Assembly: GCA_007116645.1 (NCBI GenBank)
Contig: SKIA01000065.1
Span: 1 to 20,960, forward strand
DNA length: 20,960 bases
Direction of reading: 5' to 3'
From: Candidatus Woesearchaeota archaeon
Lineage (GTDB): Archaea; Nanobdellota; Nanobdellia; Woesearchaeales; SKIA01
The notes under the pieces are model-generated. The model ran no database searches. It was not told the DNA's origin and was given only the letters and a program-made list of their open reading frames with translations. Both the position numbers and the translations under genes were made by a program. Shown piece after piece: positions 6,282 through 12,864 of this stretch; position 1 is the first letter of the stretch, and the number at the start of each line of letters is the position of its first letter.

Positions 6282-8697
6282 ATTCCTCGATAAGCACTTT
6301 TGCGACTGTGGAAACAGAGTCACCATCGCGCAATCGCATGACGCGAACCCCTTGTGTTGAGCGGCCGATTTTTGATATCTCAATAGCTGACGTGCGCATC
6401 ACAATTCCTTTGGTTGATATCAAGAGCAAGTCATCGTTATCTTGCACGACGCGCACTTGGCACACAGGGCCGTTTCTTGGGCTTGTAATAATGTTTCTTA
6501 CGCCAAAGCCTCCACGGGATTGCATTCTGTACTCGTCAATGTCTGTGCGTTTACCAAAGCCGTTTTGTGTGACAGTAAGAACTGTGGTTTCAGGCTCAGC
6601 GTGACATAAGCTAATGACTTCGTCTCCTTTTCGTAACTTCATGCCTATGACTCCGCGAGATACCCGCCCCATGGAGCGCACGTCAGACTCTGCGAAATGG
6701 ATTGCTTGTCCTTGTTTTGATGCGAGAAGGAGGTTTTGTGCTCCATCTGTAAGGATGACTCGCACGAGATCATCACCGTCTTCGAGTTTGATTGCGTGAA
6801 TACCACCTTGTCTTGGCCGCGAGTACGCTGACAATACTGTTTTTTTGATGTAGCCTTGAGCGGTTGCGAACACCAAGAATTTATCATCTGAGAACTCGCT
6901 GACCGGAATAACTGCTGATACTTGCTCGTCCTTATCTAGTTCTACAAGGTTTACGACAGGCGTTCCGCGAGCAGTTCTGCTTGATTCAGGAATCTTATAG
7001 ACTTTCTTCCAGAGGACTTGGCCTTTGTTTGTAAAGAAGAGCAAGTAACTGTGTGTGTTTGCAACAAATAAGTGTTCAACAAAGTCGCCTTCTTTTGTGG
7101 TTGCACCAATCACCCCTACGCCACCTCGACGTTGTGCTTGGTAGGTTTCTACTGGTAGGCGCTTAATGTATCCGGCGTGGCTGATGGTTACCACCATGTC
7201 TTCTTCTTCGATAAGGTCTTCGATGTCAATGTCGATATCTGTATCGTCGATGAGCGTTCTTCTATTGTCGCCGTAGGTGTCTTTGAGACTATCAAGTTCT
7301 GTTTTGATTATTTCTTTGACGCGCTCAGGACGTGCGAGAATATCTTTGAGGTCTGCAATAAGTGCTTGTAGTTGTGCGTGCTCGTCCTTGATTTTTCCTT
7401 GTTCAAGACCCGTTAGGCGTTGAAGCTGCATTGCAAGGATCGCGTCCGCTTGTACTTCTGTGAGTGAGTAATTTGTGGTCAGTCCTTCTTTGGCAATTTT
7501 TGCGTCATCACTTTTCTTGATGAGCGCGATAACGTCATCAATGTCTGCAAGGGCGATGAGCAGTCCTTCAAGGATGTGTGCTCTTTCTTCTGCTTTTCGC
7601 AGGTCAAATGCTGTGCGGCGCTTGATAACTTCTGTTCGGTGCTCAAGGTAGTGTCTTATGAGTTCAAGAACGGGAAGTACTTCTGGTCGTTTGTTGACAA
7701 TTGCTAAGTTGATAACGCCAAAGGTTTGTTGCAATCGCGTATACTTGAAGAGTCCGTTCTCAACAATTTCTGGGCTTGCATCTCGCTTGAGTTCTATAAC
7801 CACGCGCATACCTTGTCGGTCTGATTCGTCGCGCATATCAGAGATTCCTTCGATACGCTTGTCTCTAACAAGGTCTGCAATTTGTTCAATCAATGATGCT
7901 TTTGCAACTTGGTACGGAATTTCTGTGATAATAAGTCGTTCGCGGTCTTTGTGTGTTTCTCGCTTGATGACTCCGCGAAGGATTACGCGTCCGCGGCCTG
8001 TGGTGTATGCGTCATAAATTCCTTGACGTCCGCAAATAACTCCTCCTGTAGGAAAGTCTGGTCCGGGAAGGTGCGTCATGAGTTCAGCGATTTCTATGTC
8101 AGGATTTTCAAGGTATGCAATAGCCGCATTTGCTACTTCAGTGAGGTTGTGTGGTGGCATATTTGTTGCCATCCCCACAGCAATTCCTGAAGAGCCATTG
8201 ATGAGAAGGTTTGGAATGCTGGTTGGAAGTACAGTTGGTTCTTTGAGGCTTGCGTCAAAGTTTTCTGCCCAGTCAACAGTATCTTTGTCAAGGTCTTGTA
8301 ATAGTTCTTGGGATATTTTTGCAAGGCGTGATTCAGTGTAACGCATTGCTGCTGCTCCGTCGCCATCTACTGATCCCCAGTTTCCTTGTCCGTCAATAAG
8401 CGGGTAGCGAAGTGCAAAGTCTTGCACCATGCGCACCATTGTTTCGTAGACTGCTGAGTCTCCGTGTGGGTGGTATTTACCCAGCGTCTCACCTACGATT
8501 CTTGCGCTTTTCTTGTAGGGTTGGTTGTGGCGCATCCCCATGTCGCTCATAGCGTAGAGGATTCTTCTGTGGACTGGTTTGAGTCCGTCGCGCACATCTG
8601 GAAGGGCGCGTCCGACGATGACGCTCATAGCGTATGCCATGTATGCGTGTTTCATTTCGTCTTCGATAATTCGCTCAGAAATTTGTTGCTCTTCCAT
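6280..8697 (-). CDS. gyrA: DNA gyrase subunit A, bacterial type
   Basis: Breakage-reunion subunit of gyrase, which with GyrB introduces negative supercoils. At 805 residues it is full length. The catalytic tyrosine is Tyr120 in AAAMRYTESRL. The quinolone-resistance region reads GKYHPHGDSAVYETMVRM, with Ser81 and Glu85 at the positions of E. coli Ser83 and Asp87. Residues 500-805 form the six-bladed DNA-wrapping domain. The GyrA box at 522-528 is QRRGGVG, with Val in place of the usual Lys or Arg at position 6. An acidic stretch (DDTDIDIDIEDLIEEED) precedes it. gyrB is not in the window. Archaeal gyrases are regarded as acquired from bacteria. The TATA box at 8720-8730 predicts a leaderless start. 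Confidence 0.98.
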   Translation of the reverse strand: MEEQQISERIIEDEMKHAYMAYAMSVIVGRALPDVRDGLKPVHRRILYAMSDMGMRHNQPYKKSARIVGETLGKYHPHGDSAVYETMVRMVQDFALRYPLIDGQGNWGSVDGDGAAAMRYTESRLAKISQELLQDLDKDTVDWAENFDASLKEPTVLPTSIPNLLINGSSGIAVGMATNMPPHNLTEVANAAIAYLENPDIEIAELMTHLPGPDFPTGGVICGRQGIYDAYTTGRGRVILRGVIKRETHKDRERLIITEIPYQVAKASLIEQIADLVRDKRIEGISDMRDESDRQGMRVVIELKRDASPEIVENGLFKYTRLQQTFGVINLAIVNKRPEVLPVLELIRHYLEHRTEVIKRRTAFDLRKAEERAHILEGLLIALADIDDVIALIKKSDDAKIAKEGLTTNYSLTEVQADAILAMQLQRLTGLEQGKIKDEHAQLQALIADLKDILARPERVKEIIKTELDSLKDTYGDNRRTLIDDTDIDIDIEDLIEEEDMVVTISHAGYIKRLPVETYQAQRRGGVGVIGATTKEGDFVEHLFVANTHSYLLFFTNKGQVLWKKVYKIPESSRTARGTPVVNLVELDKDEQVSAVIPVSEFSDDKFLVFATAQGYIKKTVLSAYSRPRQGGIHAIKLEDGDDLVRVILTDGAQNLLLASKQGQAIHFAESDVRSMGRVSRGVIGMKLRKGDEVISLCHAEPETTVLTVTQNGFGKRTDIDEYRMQSRGGFGVRNIITSPRNGPVCQVRVVQDNDDLLLISTKGIVMRTSAIEISKIGRSTQGVRVMRLRDGDSVSTVAKVLIEE

Positions 8698-8719
8698 TAT
8701 AGTGTGAAACAGGGTTTTT

Positions 8720-8730
8720 GTTTATAAATC
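8720..8730 (-). promoter_or_regulatory. TATA box of gyrA
   Basis: GATTTATAAAC on the minus strand, centred 28 nt before the gyrA ATG; leaderless start predicted. Confidence 0.65.
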
Positions 8731-8760
8731 TTCGGCTTTGCTAAGTGGTGTTGAGGAGCG

Positions 8761-8788
8761 CTGAAAGTGCAGAATTCAAAGGTTTCAG
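8761..8788. other. Inverted repeat CTGAAA/TTTCAG upstream of gyrA
   Basis: CTGAAA at 8761-8766 and TTTCAG at 8783-8788 enclose 16 nt, in the gap between gyrA and the zinc-ribbon gene. Possible regulator site or RNA stem at the end of the zinc-ribbon transcript; six base pairs alone are weak evidence. Confidence 0.25.
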
Positions 8789-8810
8789 TGACTTTTATCG
8801 CATTGATTAA

Positions 8811-8844
8811 TTTTCTATATAGTATTAAAGTATTATTTTCTATA
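8811..8844. repeat. A/T-rich direct repeats between gyrA and the zinc-ribbon gene
   Basis: TTTTCTATA occurs at 8811-8819 and 8836-8844, 25 nt apart, and AGTATTA at 8821-8827 and 8829-8835 between them. The block lies just after the stop of the zinc-ribbon gene and about 115 nt upstream of gyrA. It may be a terminator region or a binding site for a supercoiling-sensitive regulator. Confidence 0.4.
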
Positions 8845-8850
8845 GAGAAA

Positions 8851-9039
8851 CTAACTGTATGAAGAGAATGCAACATGGTTTTTTGCAGGGGCCAAGTCAC
8901 GAATAATACGGGAATTTCGTGGGCCCGAGTGCACCTTAAATGACTTGCCACAATATACACATCGCTTTACTGCAGAGGAAACATTCTTTGGAGCAGTCTT
9001 TTGTGTGTTTCCACAATGAGGACATCGGACGATGAGCAT
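8851..9039 (-). CDS. Zinc-ribbon protein
   Basis: A 62-residue protein. CPHC at residues 6-9 and CVYC at 27-30 give the four cysteines of a zinc ribbon; knuckles of the form Cys-x-x-Cys-Gly are visible in both. A basic, Ser- and Arg-rich tail (HSGPRNSRIIRDLAPAK) follows. Such small archaeal zinc ribbons usually bind nucleic acid or partner proteins; no specific role can be read. It is divergent from the histone gene. The TATA box at 9060-9070 predicts a leaderless ATG at 9037-9039. Confidence 0.8.
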   Translation of the reverse strand: MLIVRCPHCGNTQKTAPKNVSSAVKRCVYCGKSFKVHSGPRNSRIIRDLAPAKNHVAFSSYS

Positions 9040-9059
9040 AGGATAATTTGGAAGTACTA

Positions 9060-9070
9060 CTTTAAAATAA
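9060..9070 (-). promoter_or_regulatory. TATA box of the zinc-ribbon gene
   Basis: TTATTTTAAAG on the minus strand, centred 26 nt before the ATG. Confidence 0.5.
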
Positions 9071-9128
9071 CTCTGGGCAAATGTCCAGTGGGAAACAGCT
9101 ATTTACCTTCCGTTTGGCCAACAACACG

Positions 9129-9137
9129 CTTAAATAG
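9129..9137 (+). promoter_or_regulatory. TATA box of the histone gene
   Basis: CTTAAATAG centred 26 nt before the ATG at 9159; it excludes the GTG at 9138, which lies directly behind the box and upstream of the predicted transcript. Confidence 0.65.
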
Positions 9138-9158
9138 GTGGACTACTTTTCCTATCGA

Positions 9159-9374
9159 ATGGCAGAAAGAAGCATTCCACTCGCAGCTATGGAGCGCATC
9201 ATAGAAAAAGCAGGTGCTGAACGCATCGCAGAAGATGCAAAACAAGAACTCAAAGACATTTGCGAAACACTTGCGGCAAAGTATGGTGAGCGGGCAGCAA
9301 AGTTTGCAGATCACGCTGGAAGAAAAACAGTAAAAGAAGAAGATGTCAAGCTTGCTATTCGGCAAGGAAACTAA
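9159..9374 (+). CDS. Archaeal histone
   Basis: Wraps DNA as dimers and larger stacks. From the ATG at 9159 the protein is 71 residues and is a complete histone fold: helix 1 IPLAAMERIIEKAG, the long helix 2 from DAKQELKDICETL to the end of FADHAG, and the RKTVKEEDVKLAI loop and helix 3. It starts directly with the fold and has no tail. A GTG reading from 9138 would add seven residues but begins next to the TATA box. The stop overlaps that of convergent rnz by a few nt. The H1-like protein at 10556-10873 is a plausible partner in compaction. Confidence 0.96.
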   Translation: MAERSIPLAAMERIIEKAGAERIAEDAKQELKDICETLAAKYGERAAKFADHAGRKTVKEEDVKLAIRQGN

Positions 9375-10282
9375 GCTCGTTCAACTTCAAGTTCTAAGAA
9401 ATCATACGCAGCAATCGAGTTATCAAACACTGCTTGTGCTTCTTCTAAAAGCGGAGTCGTGTCGAAGTATCGTTGAGAAAAATGTGTGATGACAAGTTTT
9501 TTCACATTTGCATTTCGCGCAATAAACGCAGCATCCTTTGCTGACAAATGTCCATACTCCTCTGCTTTTTCTTGGTGTTCAGATGATAAAAATGTTGATT
9601 CGCAAATTAACACGTCCGCATCTTCTGCGATACGAATCGCGTTGTCAGTAACTGATGTATCCATAACGTACACCACTTTGCGACCCTTCTGAACATATGT
9701 TACCATCTCAAGAGTAACTTGTTTATCATTAATGGTTAACGTATCTCCTCGTTGGAGTTTGCCCATTTGCGGCCCAGGAGAAACACCGTAGGACGCAGCT
9801 GTTTCCATATCAAAGCGGCGCACATCTTTTTCTTTAAATGCGAACGCAAGACAAGGAATGCCATGCTCAACTGCTGCTGCTGAAATAGTGTATCGTTTTT
9901 CATCCACCACTACTTCTGGTTTGACGCCTTCAACTTCAACAATATCAAGCGTAAGACGATGGTCAAACGACATTGCTCGCACCAAATGATGCATGTGCTG
10001 TTTTGTACCTATAGGGCCAATAATTTGCAGTGTTCCGGGCTCAGGAATGTTTCCTATTGTTTGAATAAGACCAATAAGACCTGATACATGATCGCCGTGC
10101 CAATGAGTGATAAGAACGCGAGACACTTTTGTTCTGTTATAACCTGCTAGATTCATCTGGCGTTGTGTTCCTTCTCCGCAATCAAACAATAAGAACTCTC
10201 CTTCGTACTCCAAGAGGACGCTTGAGACGTTCCGTTGTTTTGTTGGCACCATAGCCCCTGTTCCGAGAAAACACAACTTCAT
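9371..10282 (-). CDS. rnz: Ribonuclease Z (tRNA 3' processing)
   Basis: Zinc-dependent endonuclease that removes the 3' trailer of pre-tRNA before CCA addition. 303 residues, the usual short RNase Z length. The metallo-beta-lactamase signature is HWHGDH at 60-65, preceded by LLFDCGEGTQRQM. Further family marks are the AVEHGIPCLAFAF strand, a Pro-Gly-Pro segment before GKLQRG, the metal-ligand Asp in YVMDTSVT, the GHLSAKDAA histidine and the late ITHFSQRY histidine. It has its own promoter (TATA at 10302-10312, leaderless). Convergent with the histone gene, with overlapping stops. EndA, Trm5 and TyrRS in this window act on the same tRNA pool. Confidence 0.97.
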   Translation of the reverse strand: MKLCFLGTGAMVPTKQRNVSSVLLEYEGEFLLFDCGEGTQRQMNLAGYNRTKVSRVLITHWHGDHVSGLIGLIQTIGNIPEPGTLQIIGPIGTKQHMHHLVRAMSFDHRLTLDIVEVEGVKPEVVVDEKRYTISAAAVEHGIPCLAFAFKEKDVRRFDMETAASYGVSPGPQMGKLQRGDTLTINDKQVTLEMVTYVQKGRKVVYVMDTSVTDNAIRIAEDADVLICESTFLSSEHQEKAEEYGHLSAKDAAFIARNANVKKLVITHFSQRYFDTTPLLEEAQAVFDNSIAAYDFLELEVERA

Positions 10283-10301
10283 AGGACTAAGATTGAGCGA
10301 T

Positions 10302-10312
10302 GGTTTAAAAAT
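10302..10312 (-). promoter_or_regulatory. TATA box of rnz
   Basis: ATTTTTAAACC on the minus strand, centred 25 nt before the rnz ATG; leaderless start predicted. Confidence 0.6.
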
Positions 10313-10315
10313 CGT

Positions 10316-10336
10316 AAGGAAAAAAAAGCGAAAAAG
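10316..10336 (-). terminator. U-rich terminator downstream of the 14-codon reading frame
   Basis: On the minus strand two oligo-T runs, CTTTTTCGC followed by nine T, lie about 30 nt after the stop of the small Lys-rich reading frame and upstream of the rnz promoter. This suggests a short separate transcript ending here. Confidence 0.5.
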
Positions 10337-10364
10337 GATTCAGTTGCCTGATAATTAAGAAGAA

Positions 10365-10409
10365 TTATTTCTTCTTACCTGCACCTTTTGCTGGTTTTTT
10401 TGGAGCCAT
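10365..10409 (-). CDS. Possible 14-residue lysine-rich peptide
   Basis: ATG to TAA encodes MAPKKPAKGAGKKK. Ten nt before the ATG the minus strand has GGGGGTGAT, an almost complete match to the archaeal Shine-Dalgarno sequence at ideal spacing, much stronger than at the other genes of this window. The composition (Lys, Ala, Pro, Gly) is like a single repeat of the adjacent H1-like protein. A U-rich terminator follows. It may be a true micro-protein, a leader peptide, or a remnant of an H1-like gene. The leader can also fold so that CATCC pairs with GGATG next to the ribosome site. Confidence 0.45.
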   Translation of the reverse strand: MAPKKPAKGAGKKK

Positions 10410-10555
10410 GTACATCACCCCCATCCACAGATCGGGATGTGAACATAGTTGCTTTATTTGCTTAAAAAACTTGTGAAAAACATTCTTTAAGCGAAATAAG
10501 AGAGAATAAAAAACAAAAAACAAATTAAGAAGCTATTTTAGCTATTTTGGATGAT

Positions 10556-10873
10556 TTATCTTTTTTTAGCAGGCTTCTTTGCAGCAGGTTTTTTAGCAAC
10601 TTTCTTAGGAGCTGCCTTTTTAACGGCTTTTTTTGCAGGCTTTTTTGCTGCCTTTTTAGGGGCTGCTTTCTTAACTGCCTTTTTAGCTGCCTTTTTAGGA
10701 GCAACTTTTTTAGCAACTTTCTTAGGAGTCGCTTTCTTCACCGTCTTTTTTGCTGCTGGTTTCTTTGCTGCGGCTTTTTTAGCTGCAGGCTTTTTGGCTG
10801 GCTTTTTAGCAACTTTCTTAGGAGCCGCTTTTTTTGTTGCCGCCTTCTTAGCAGGTTTTTTTGTAACTGGCAT
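10556..10873 (-). CDS. Histone H1-like Lys/Ala/Pro repeat protein
   Basis: 105 residues composed only of Met, Pro, Val, Thr, Lys, Ala and one Arg, arranged as short units such as KKAAPKKVAKKPAKK. This is like the C-terminal tail of histone H1 and bacterial HctB/AlgP-type proteins, which neutralise and condense DNA. There is no folded domain and no acidic or aromatic residue. It is likely a nucleoid protein working with the histone at 9159-9374. The coding DNA is internally repetitive. The ATG follows a leader of roughly 45-60 nt with two small hairpins, unlike the leaderless genes around it, which suggests post-transcriptional control. Confidence 0.85.
   Translation of the reverse strand: MPVTKKPAKKAATKKAAPKKVAKKPAKKPAAKKAAAKKPAAKKTVKKATPKKVAKKVAPKKAAKKAVKKAAPKKAAKKPAKKAVKKAAPKKVAKKPAAKKPAKKR
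10591..10823. repeat. Repeated 20-mer inside the H1-like gene
   Basis: TTTTAGCAACTTTCTTAGGA occurs identically at 10591-10610, 10708-10727 and 10804-10823 (plus-strand reading), coding APKKVAK. Identical codon choice in three copies points to recent duplication or gene conversion within the gene rather than mere protein-level constraint. Such repeats allow copy number to change. Confidence 0.8.
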
Positions 10874-10890
10874 GGACCATACCTTCGTCA

Positions 10891-10934
10891 GCTCCTCTTT
10901 GGGAGCGTGATCGGGTGGATTTCCCTTAGGAAAT
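10891..10934 (-). promoter_or_regulatory. Two small hairpins in the leader of the H1-like gene
   Basis: GCTCC (10891-10895) pairs with GGAGC (10902-10906), and ATTTCC (10919-10924) with GGAAAT (10929-10934), loops of 6 and 4 nt. Both lie between the TATA candidates (CTTTAAAACG at 10956-10965, or CATATA-like near 10940-10947) and the ATG at 10873. They could influence translation or stability. Confidence 0.35.
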
Positions 10935-11013
10935 TAGGGGTATATGGTCAAAAGACGTTTTAAAGAGATATGGAAAATAAACTACTAGTATACTAAAGCG
11001 AGAAAGTCGGTTC

Positions 11014-11024
11014 TTTTTTAAATC
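11014..11024 (+). promoter_or_regulatory. TATA box of endA
   Basis: TTTTTTAAATC centred 25 nt before the ATG at 11044; leaderless start predicted. Confidence 0.6.
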
Positions 11025-11043
11025 ACACCAACACACCAAGAGT

Positions 11044-11598
11044 ATGAGCGAAGAAGTAGAAAAACCGCGCAAACAACCACTCAAAGCAAGTCTTGCAAGA
11101 GAACGCGTCTTGATCGACCCAACAGATGAAGCACGAGACCTTAACGCGCAAAGCGCATACGGAGTCATCCTAGAAGACGGAAAACTCCAACTCAGCCTTC
11201 AAGAAGGACTATACCTGCAAGAAAAAGGACGCATAGAAATCTACGACGGAAAAAACAAACCAGTAGCGTTTGAAAACTACCTCAGAAAAGCACGAAAAGT
11301 AGAACCTAATTTTTGGGTACGATACGCCATTTTCAAAGACATGAGAAACCGTGGATACGTGGTCAAAACAGCACTTAAATTCGGAGCAGACTTTCGCGTC
11401 TACGACAGAGGCATAAAGCCCGGAGAAGACCACGCACGATGGGTGGTTTATCCAGTACACGAAGGAGAACAACTCACGTGGTATGAGTTTGCGGCAAAAA
11501 ACCGCGTAGCGCACTCAACAAAAAAACGCCTCATGATAGGCATCGTTGACGACGAAGGAGACGTTACATACTACGAGATCCGCTGGGTCCGACCCTAG
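11044..11598 (+). CDS. endA: tRNA-splicing endonuclease EndA
   Basis: Cuts introns from pre-tRNA at bulge-helix-bulge motifs. At 184 residues it matches the one-domain, homotetrameric type. The catalytic triad is visible with the family spacing: Tyr120 in DFRVYDRG, His130 in GEDHARWVV, and Lys161 in STKKRLMIGIVD (10 and 31 residues apart, as in the Methanocaldococcus enzyme). The C-terminal GDVTYYEIRW strand is the conserved dimer element. It begins a run of four same-strand genes (11044-13873), though each of the first three has its own TATA box. The leaderless ATG at 11044 is supported by TATA at 11014-11024. Confidence 0.96.
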   Translation: MSEEVEKPRKQPLKASLARERVLIDPTDEARDLNAQSAYGVILEDGKLQLSLQEGLYLQEKGRIEIYDGKNKPVAFENYLRKARKVEPNFWVRYAIFKDMRNRGYVVKTALKFGADFRVYDRGIKPGEDHARWVVYPVHEGEQLTWYEFAAKNRVAHSTKKRLMIGIVDDEGDVTYYEIRWVRP

Positions 11599-11600
11599 GA

Positions 11601-11609
11601 TTTAATAAC
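11601..11609 (+). promoter_or_regulatory. TATA box of the small gene at 11630
   Basis: TTTAATAAC centred 25 nt before the ATG at 11630, directly after the endA stop. It supports ATG 11630 over the GTG at 11612. Confidence 0.6.
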
Positions 11610-11629
11610 TAGTGCCAACTCAATATACT

Positions 11630-11884
11630 ATGAACCACACAGGACTAAAAGAAGGAGTAACAGTTTTTTCAGGCGCAAACCCAGGAGATGAAGTGCAAGT
11701 GATGCTCAGTCACAGCCACCCCATCGCACGACTACGATTTGGAACAACAAAAGAGATTACAGGCGGATTTGTAAGCTTCAAACACGGAGTGCTAAAATTG
11801 CTAGACACACAAAAAAAATACATCATGGTTCCAGCAATGATTATTTCAGAAGTAAACATCTCAAAGCAAGTTCTTGTTGAGTAA
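11630..11884 (+). CDS. Small beta-rich hypothetical protein
   Basis: 84 residues from the ATG at 11630. Predicted mainly beta strands (VTVFSGANPGDEVQVML, ARLRFGTTKEITGGFVSF, YIMVPAMIISEVNI), suggesting a small barrel, but no family is recognised. It has no signal peptide or membrane segment. The neighbours are endA upstream and a winged-helix/nuclease-like gene downstream. The reading from GTG 11612 would add six residues upstream of the predicted transcription start. Confidence 0.72.
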   Translation: MNHTGLKEGVTVFSGANPGDEVQVMLSHSHPIARLRFGTTKEITGGFVSFKHGVLKLLDTQKKYIMVPAMIISEVNISKQVLVE

Positions 11885-11891
11885 GCGCAAC

Positions 11892-11902
11892 CAATAAATA
11901 GC
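11892..11902 (+). promoter_or_regulatory. TATA box of the winged-helix/nuclease-like gene
   Basis: CAATAAATAGC centred 26 nt before the ATG at 11923; leaderless start predicted. It likely also drives fen1, which overlaps the end of the gene. Confidence 0.6.
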
Positions 11903-11922
11903 GCACACCACCAAACACCTTT

Positions 11923-12864
11923 ATGCGCATAACACAAGAAGACGTTCTCAAAGCTGTCCGCGAACTCGGACCCGTCGTTGCAAACAAAATCAAACAACGA
12001 CTCAACCAACCAGACAGCATGATGGTAAACATCTACCTCTCAGACCTTGCGCGAGAAGGAAAAGTCCGCATGACCCACGTACAACTGGGATCATCAAGCT
12101 TTGCATACACACCCGAACATATACCTAAGCTCGAAGCGCTCATTGACAACCATAACGAAAAAGATCGACGAGTAGCACACCGGCTCAAACAAGAAAAAGT
12201 AATGAGAGCAAGCGAGCAAGACCCACTCACACGCGTAGCGCTCCAAAACATCAAAGACTTTGCAAAACCTGTACAAGTAAAAACTTCGCAAGGAGAAGAA
12301 ACATTCTATCGATGGTACATGTTAAGCGCAGAGCAAGCGCAAACGCATATCAGAGAATTACTGGGCGTTGCAGAACCAAAAACACCTGTTGTAGAAGAAG
12401 CAGTTACGCCTCCTCAAGAAGCGCCTGCTAGACCGGTTGAGCAGCGAATCGCACCAGAACCCGTTACTCCACAACAACAAGAGCCTGTTAAGAAAGCTGT
12501 TGATAAACCAAAAGAACAGCAACAACCACTAACGAAAATTGAAGCAGAAAGCGACTTTGCAAAACAACTACTCGCTTACTTTAAAGAAAAAAGAATTGTT
12601 GCAAGTAAATTCGAAGAAGTACGAAAAAACAGCGAGATAGACGCAATCATACAACTTCCAACATCAGTTGGCAACATTAAATATTATTGTAAAGCAAAAA
12701 GCAAGAAGAGCTCAAACGACGGAGACCTTGCAGCAGCAATTCTTACCGCAAAAAGCAAGATGCTACCCGCGCTATACATCACAACCGGCACAGTAACAAA
12801 AAAAGCAAAAGAAAACAAAGAACTACAAGAAATAATGGTGGTGGAACTTGGGAACAGCAATTAG
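11923..12864 (+). CDS. Winged-helix protein with a C-terminal restriction-endonuclease-like domain
   Basis: 313 residues. Residues 1-75 are a winged helix (ITQEDVLKAVRELGPVVANK, then the recognition-helix region and the LAREGKVRMTHV wing). Residues 80-148 are helical; 150-205 is a Pro/Glu/Gln-rich linker. Residues 206-313 form an alpha/beta domain (FAKQLLAYFKEKRI, SEIDAIIQLPTSVG, IKYYCKAKSKK, LYITTGTVTKKAKE) whose layout resembles PD-(D/E)xK nucleases. Asp240 fits the first acidic position, but the E-x-K position reads Tyr-Cys-Lys-Ala-Lys, so the glutamate appears missing and the domain may only bind DNA. The fen1 start codon overlaps its end by 17 nt, which suggests a joint role in DNA repair. 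Confidence 0.75.
   Translation: MRITQEDVLKAVRELGPVVANKIKQRLNQPDSMMVNIYLSDLAREGKVRMTHVQLGSSSFAYTPEHIPKLEALIDNHNEKDRRVAHRLKQEKVMRASEQDPLTRVALQNIKDFAKPVQVKTSQGEETFYRWYMLSAEQAQTHIRELLGVAEPKTPVVEEAVTPPQEAPARPVEQRIAPEPVTPQQQEPVKKAVDKPKEQQQPLTKIEAESDFAKQLLAYFKEKRIVASKFEEVRKNSEIDAIIQLPTSVGNIKYYCKAKSKKSSNDGDLAAAILTAKSKMLPALYITTGTVTKKAKENKELQEIMVVELGNSN
12838..12844 (+). promoter_or_regulatory. Ribosome binding site for fen1 inside the upstream gene
   Basis: GTGGTGG lies 3-10 nt before the TTG at 12848 and supports that start; it sits within the last codons of the upstream gene, so fen1 translation is probably coupled. Confidence 0.5.

Noticed and set aside
10547..10963. Plus-strand Phe/Leu-rich frames across the H1-like gene
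   Set aside because: Mirror images of the AAKK repeats; hydrophobic products are an artefact of reading the Lys/Ala codons backwards.
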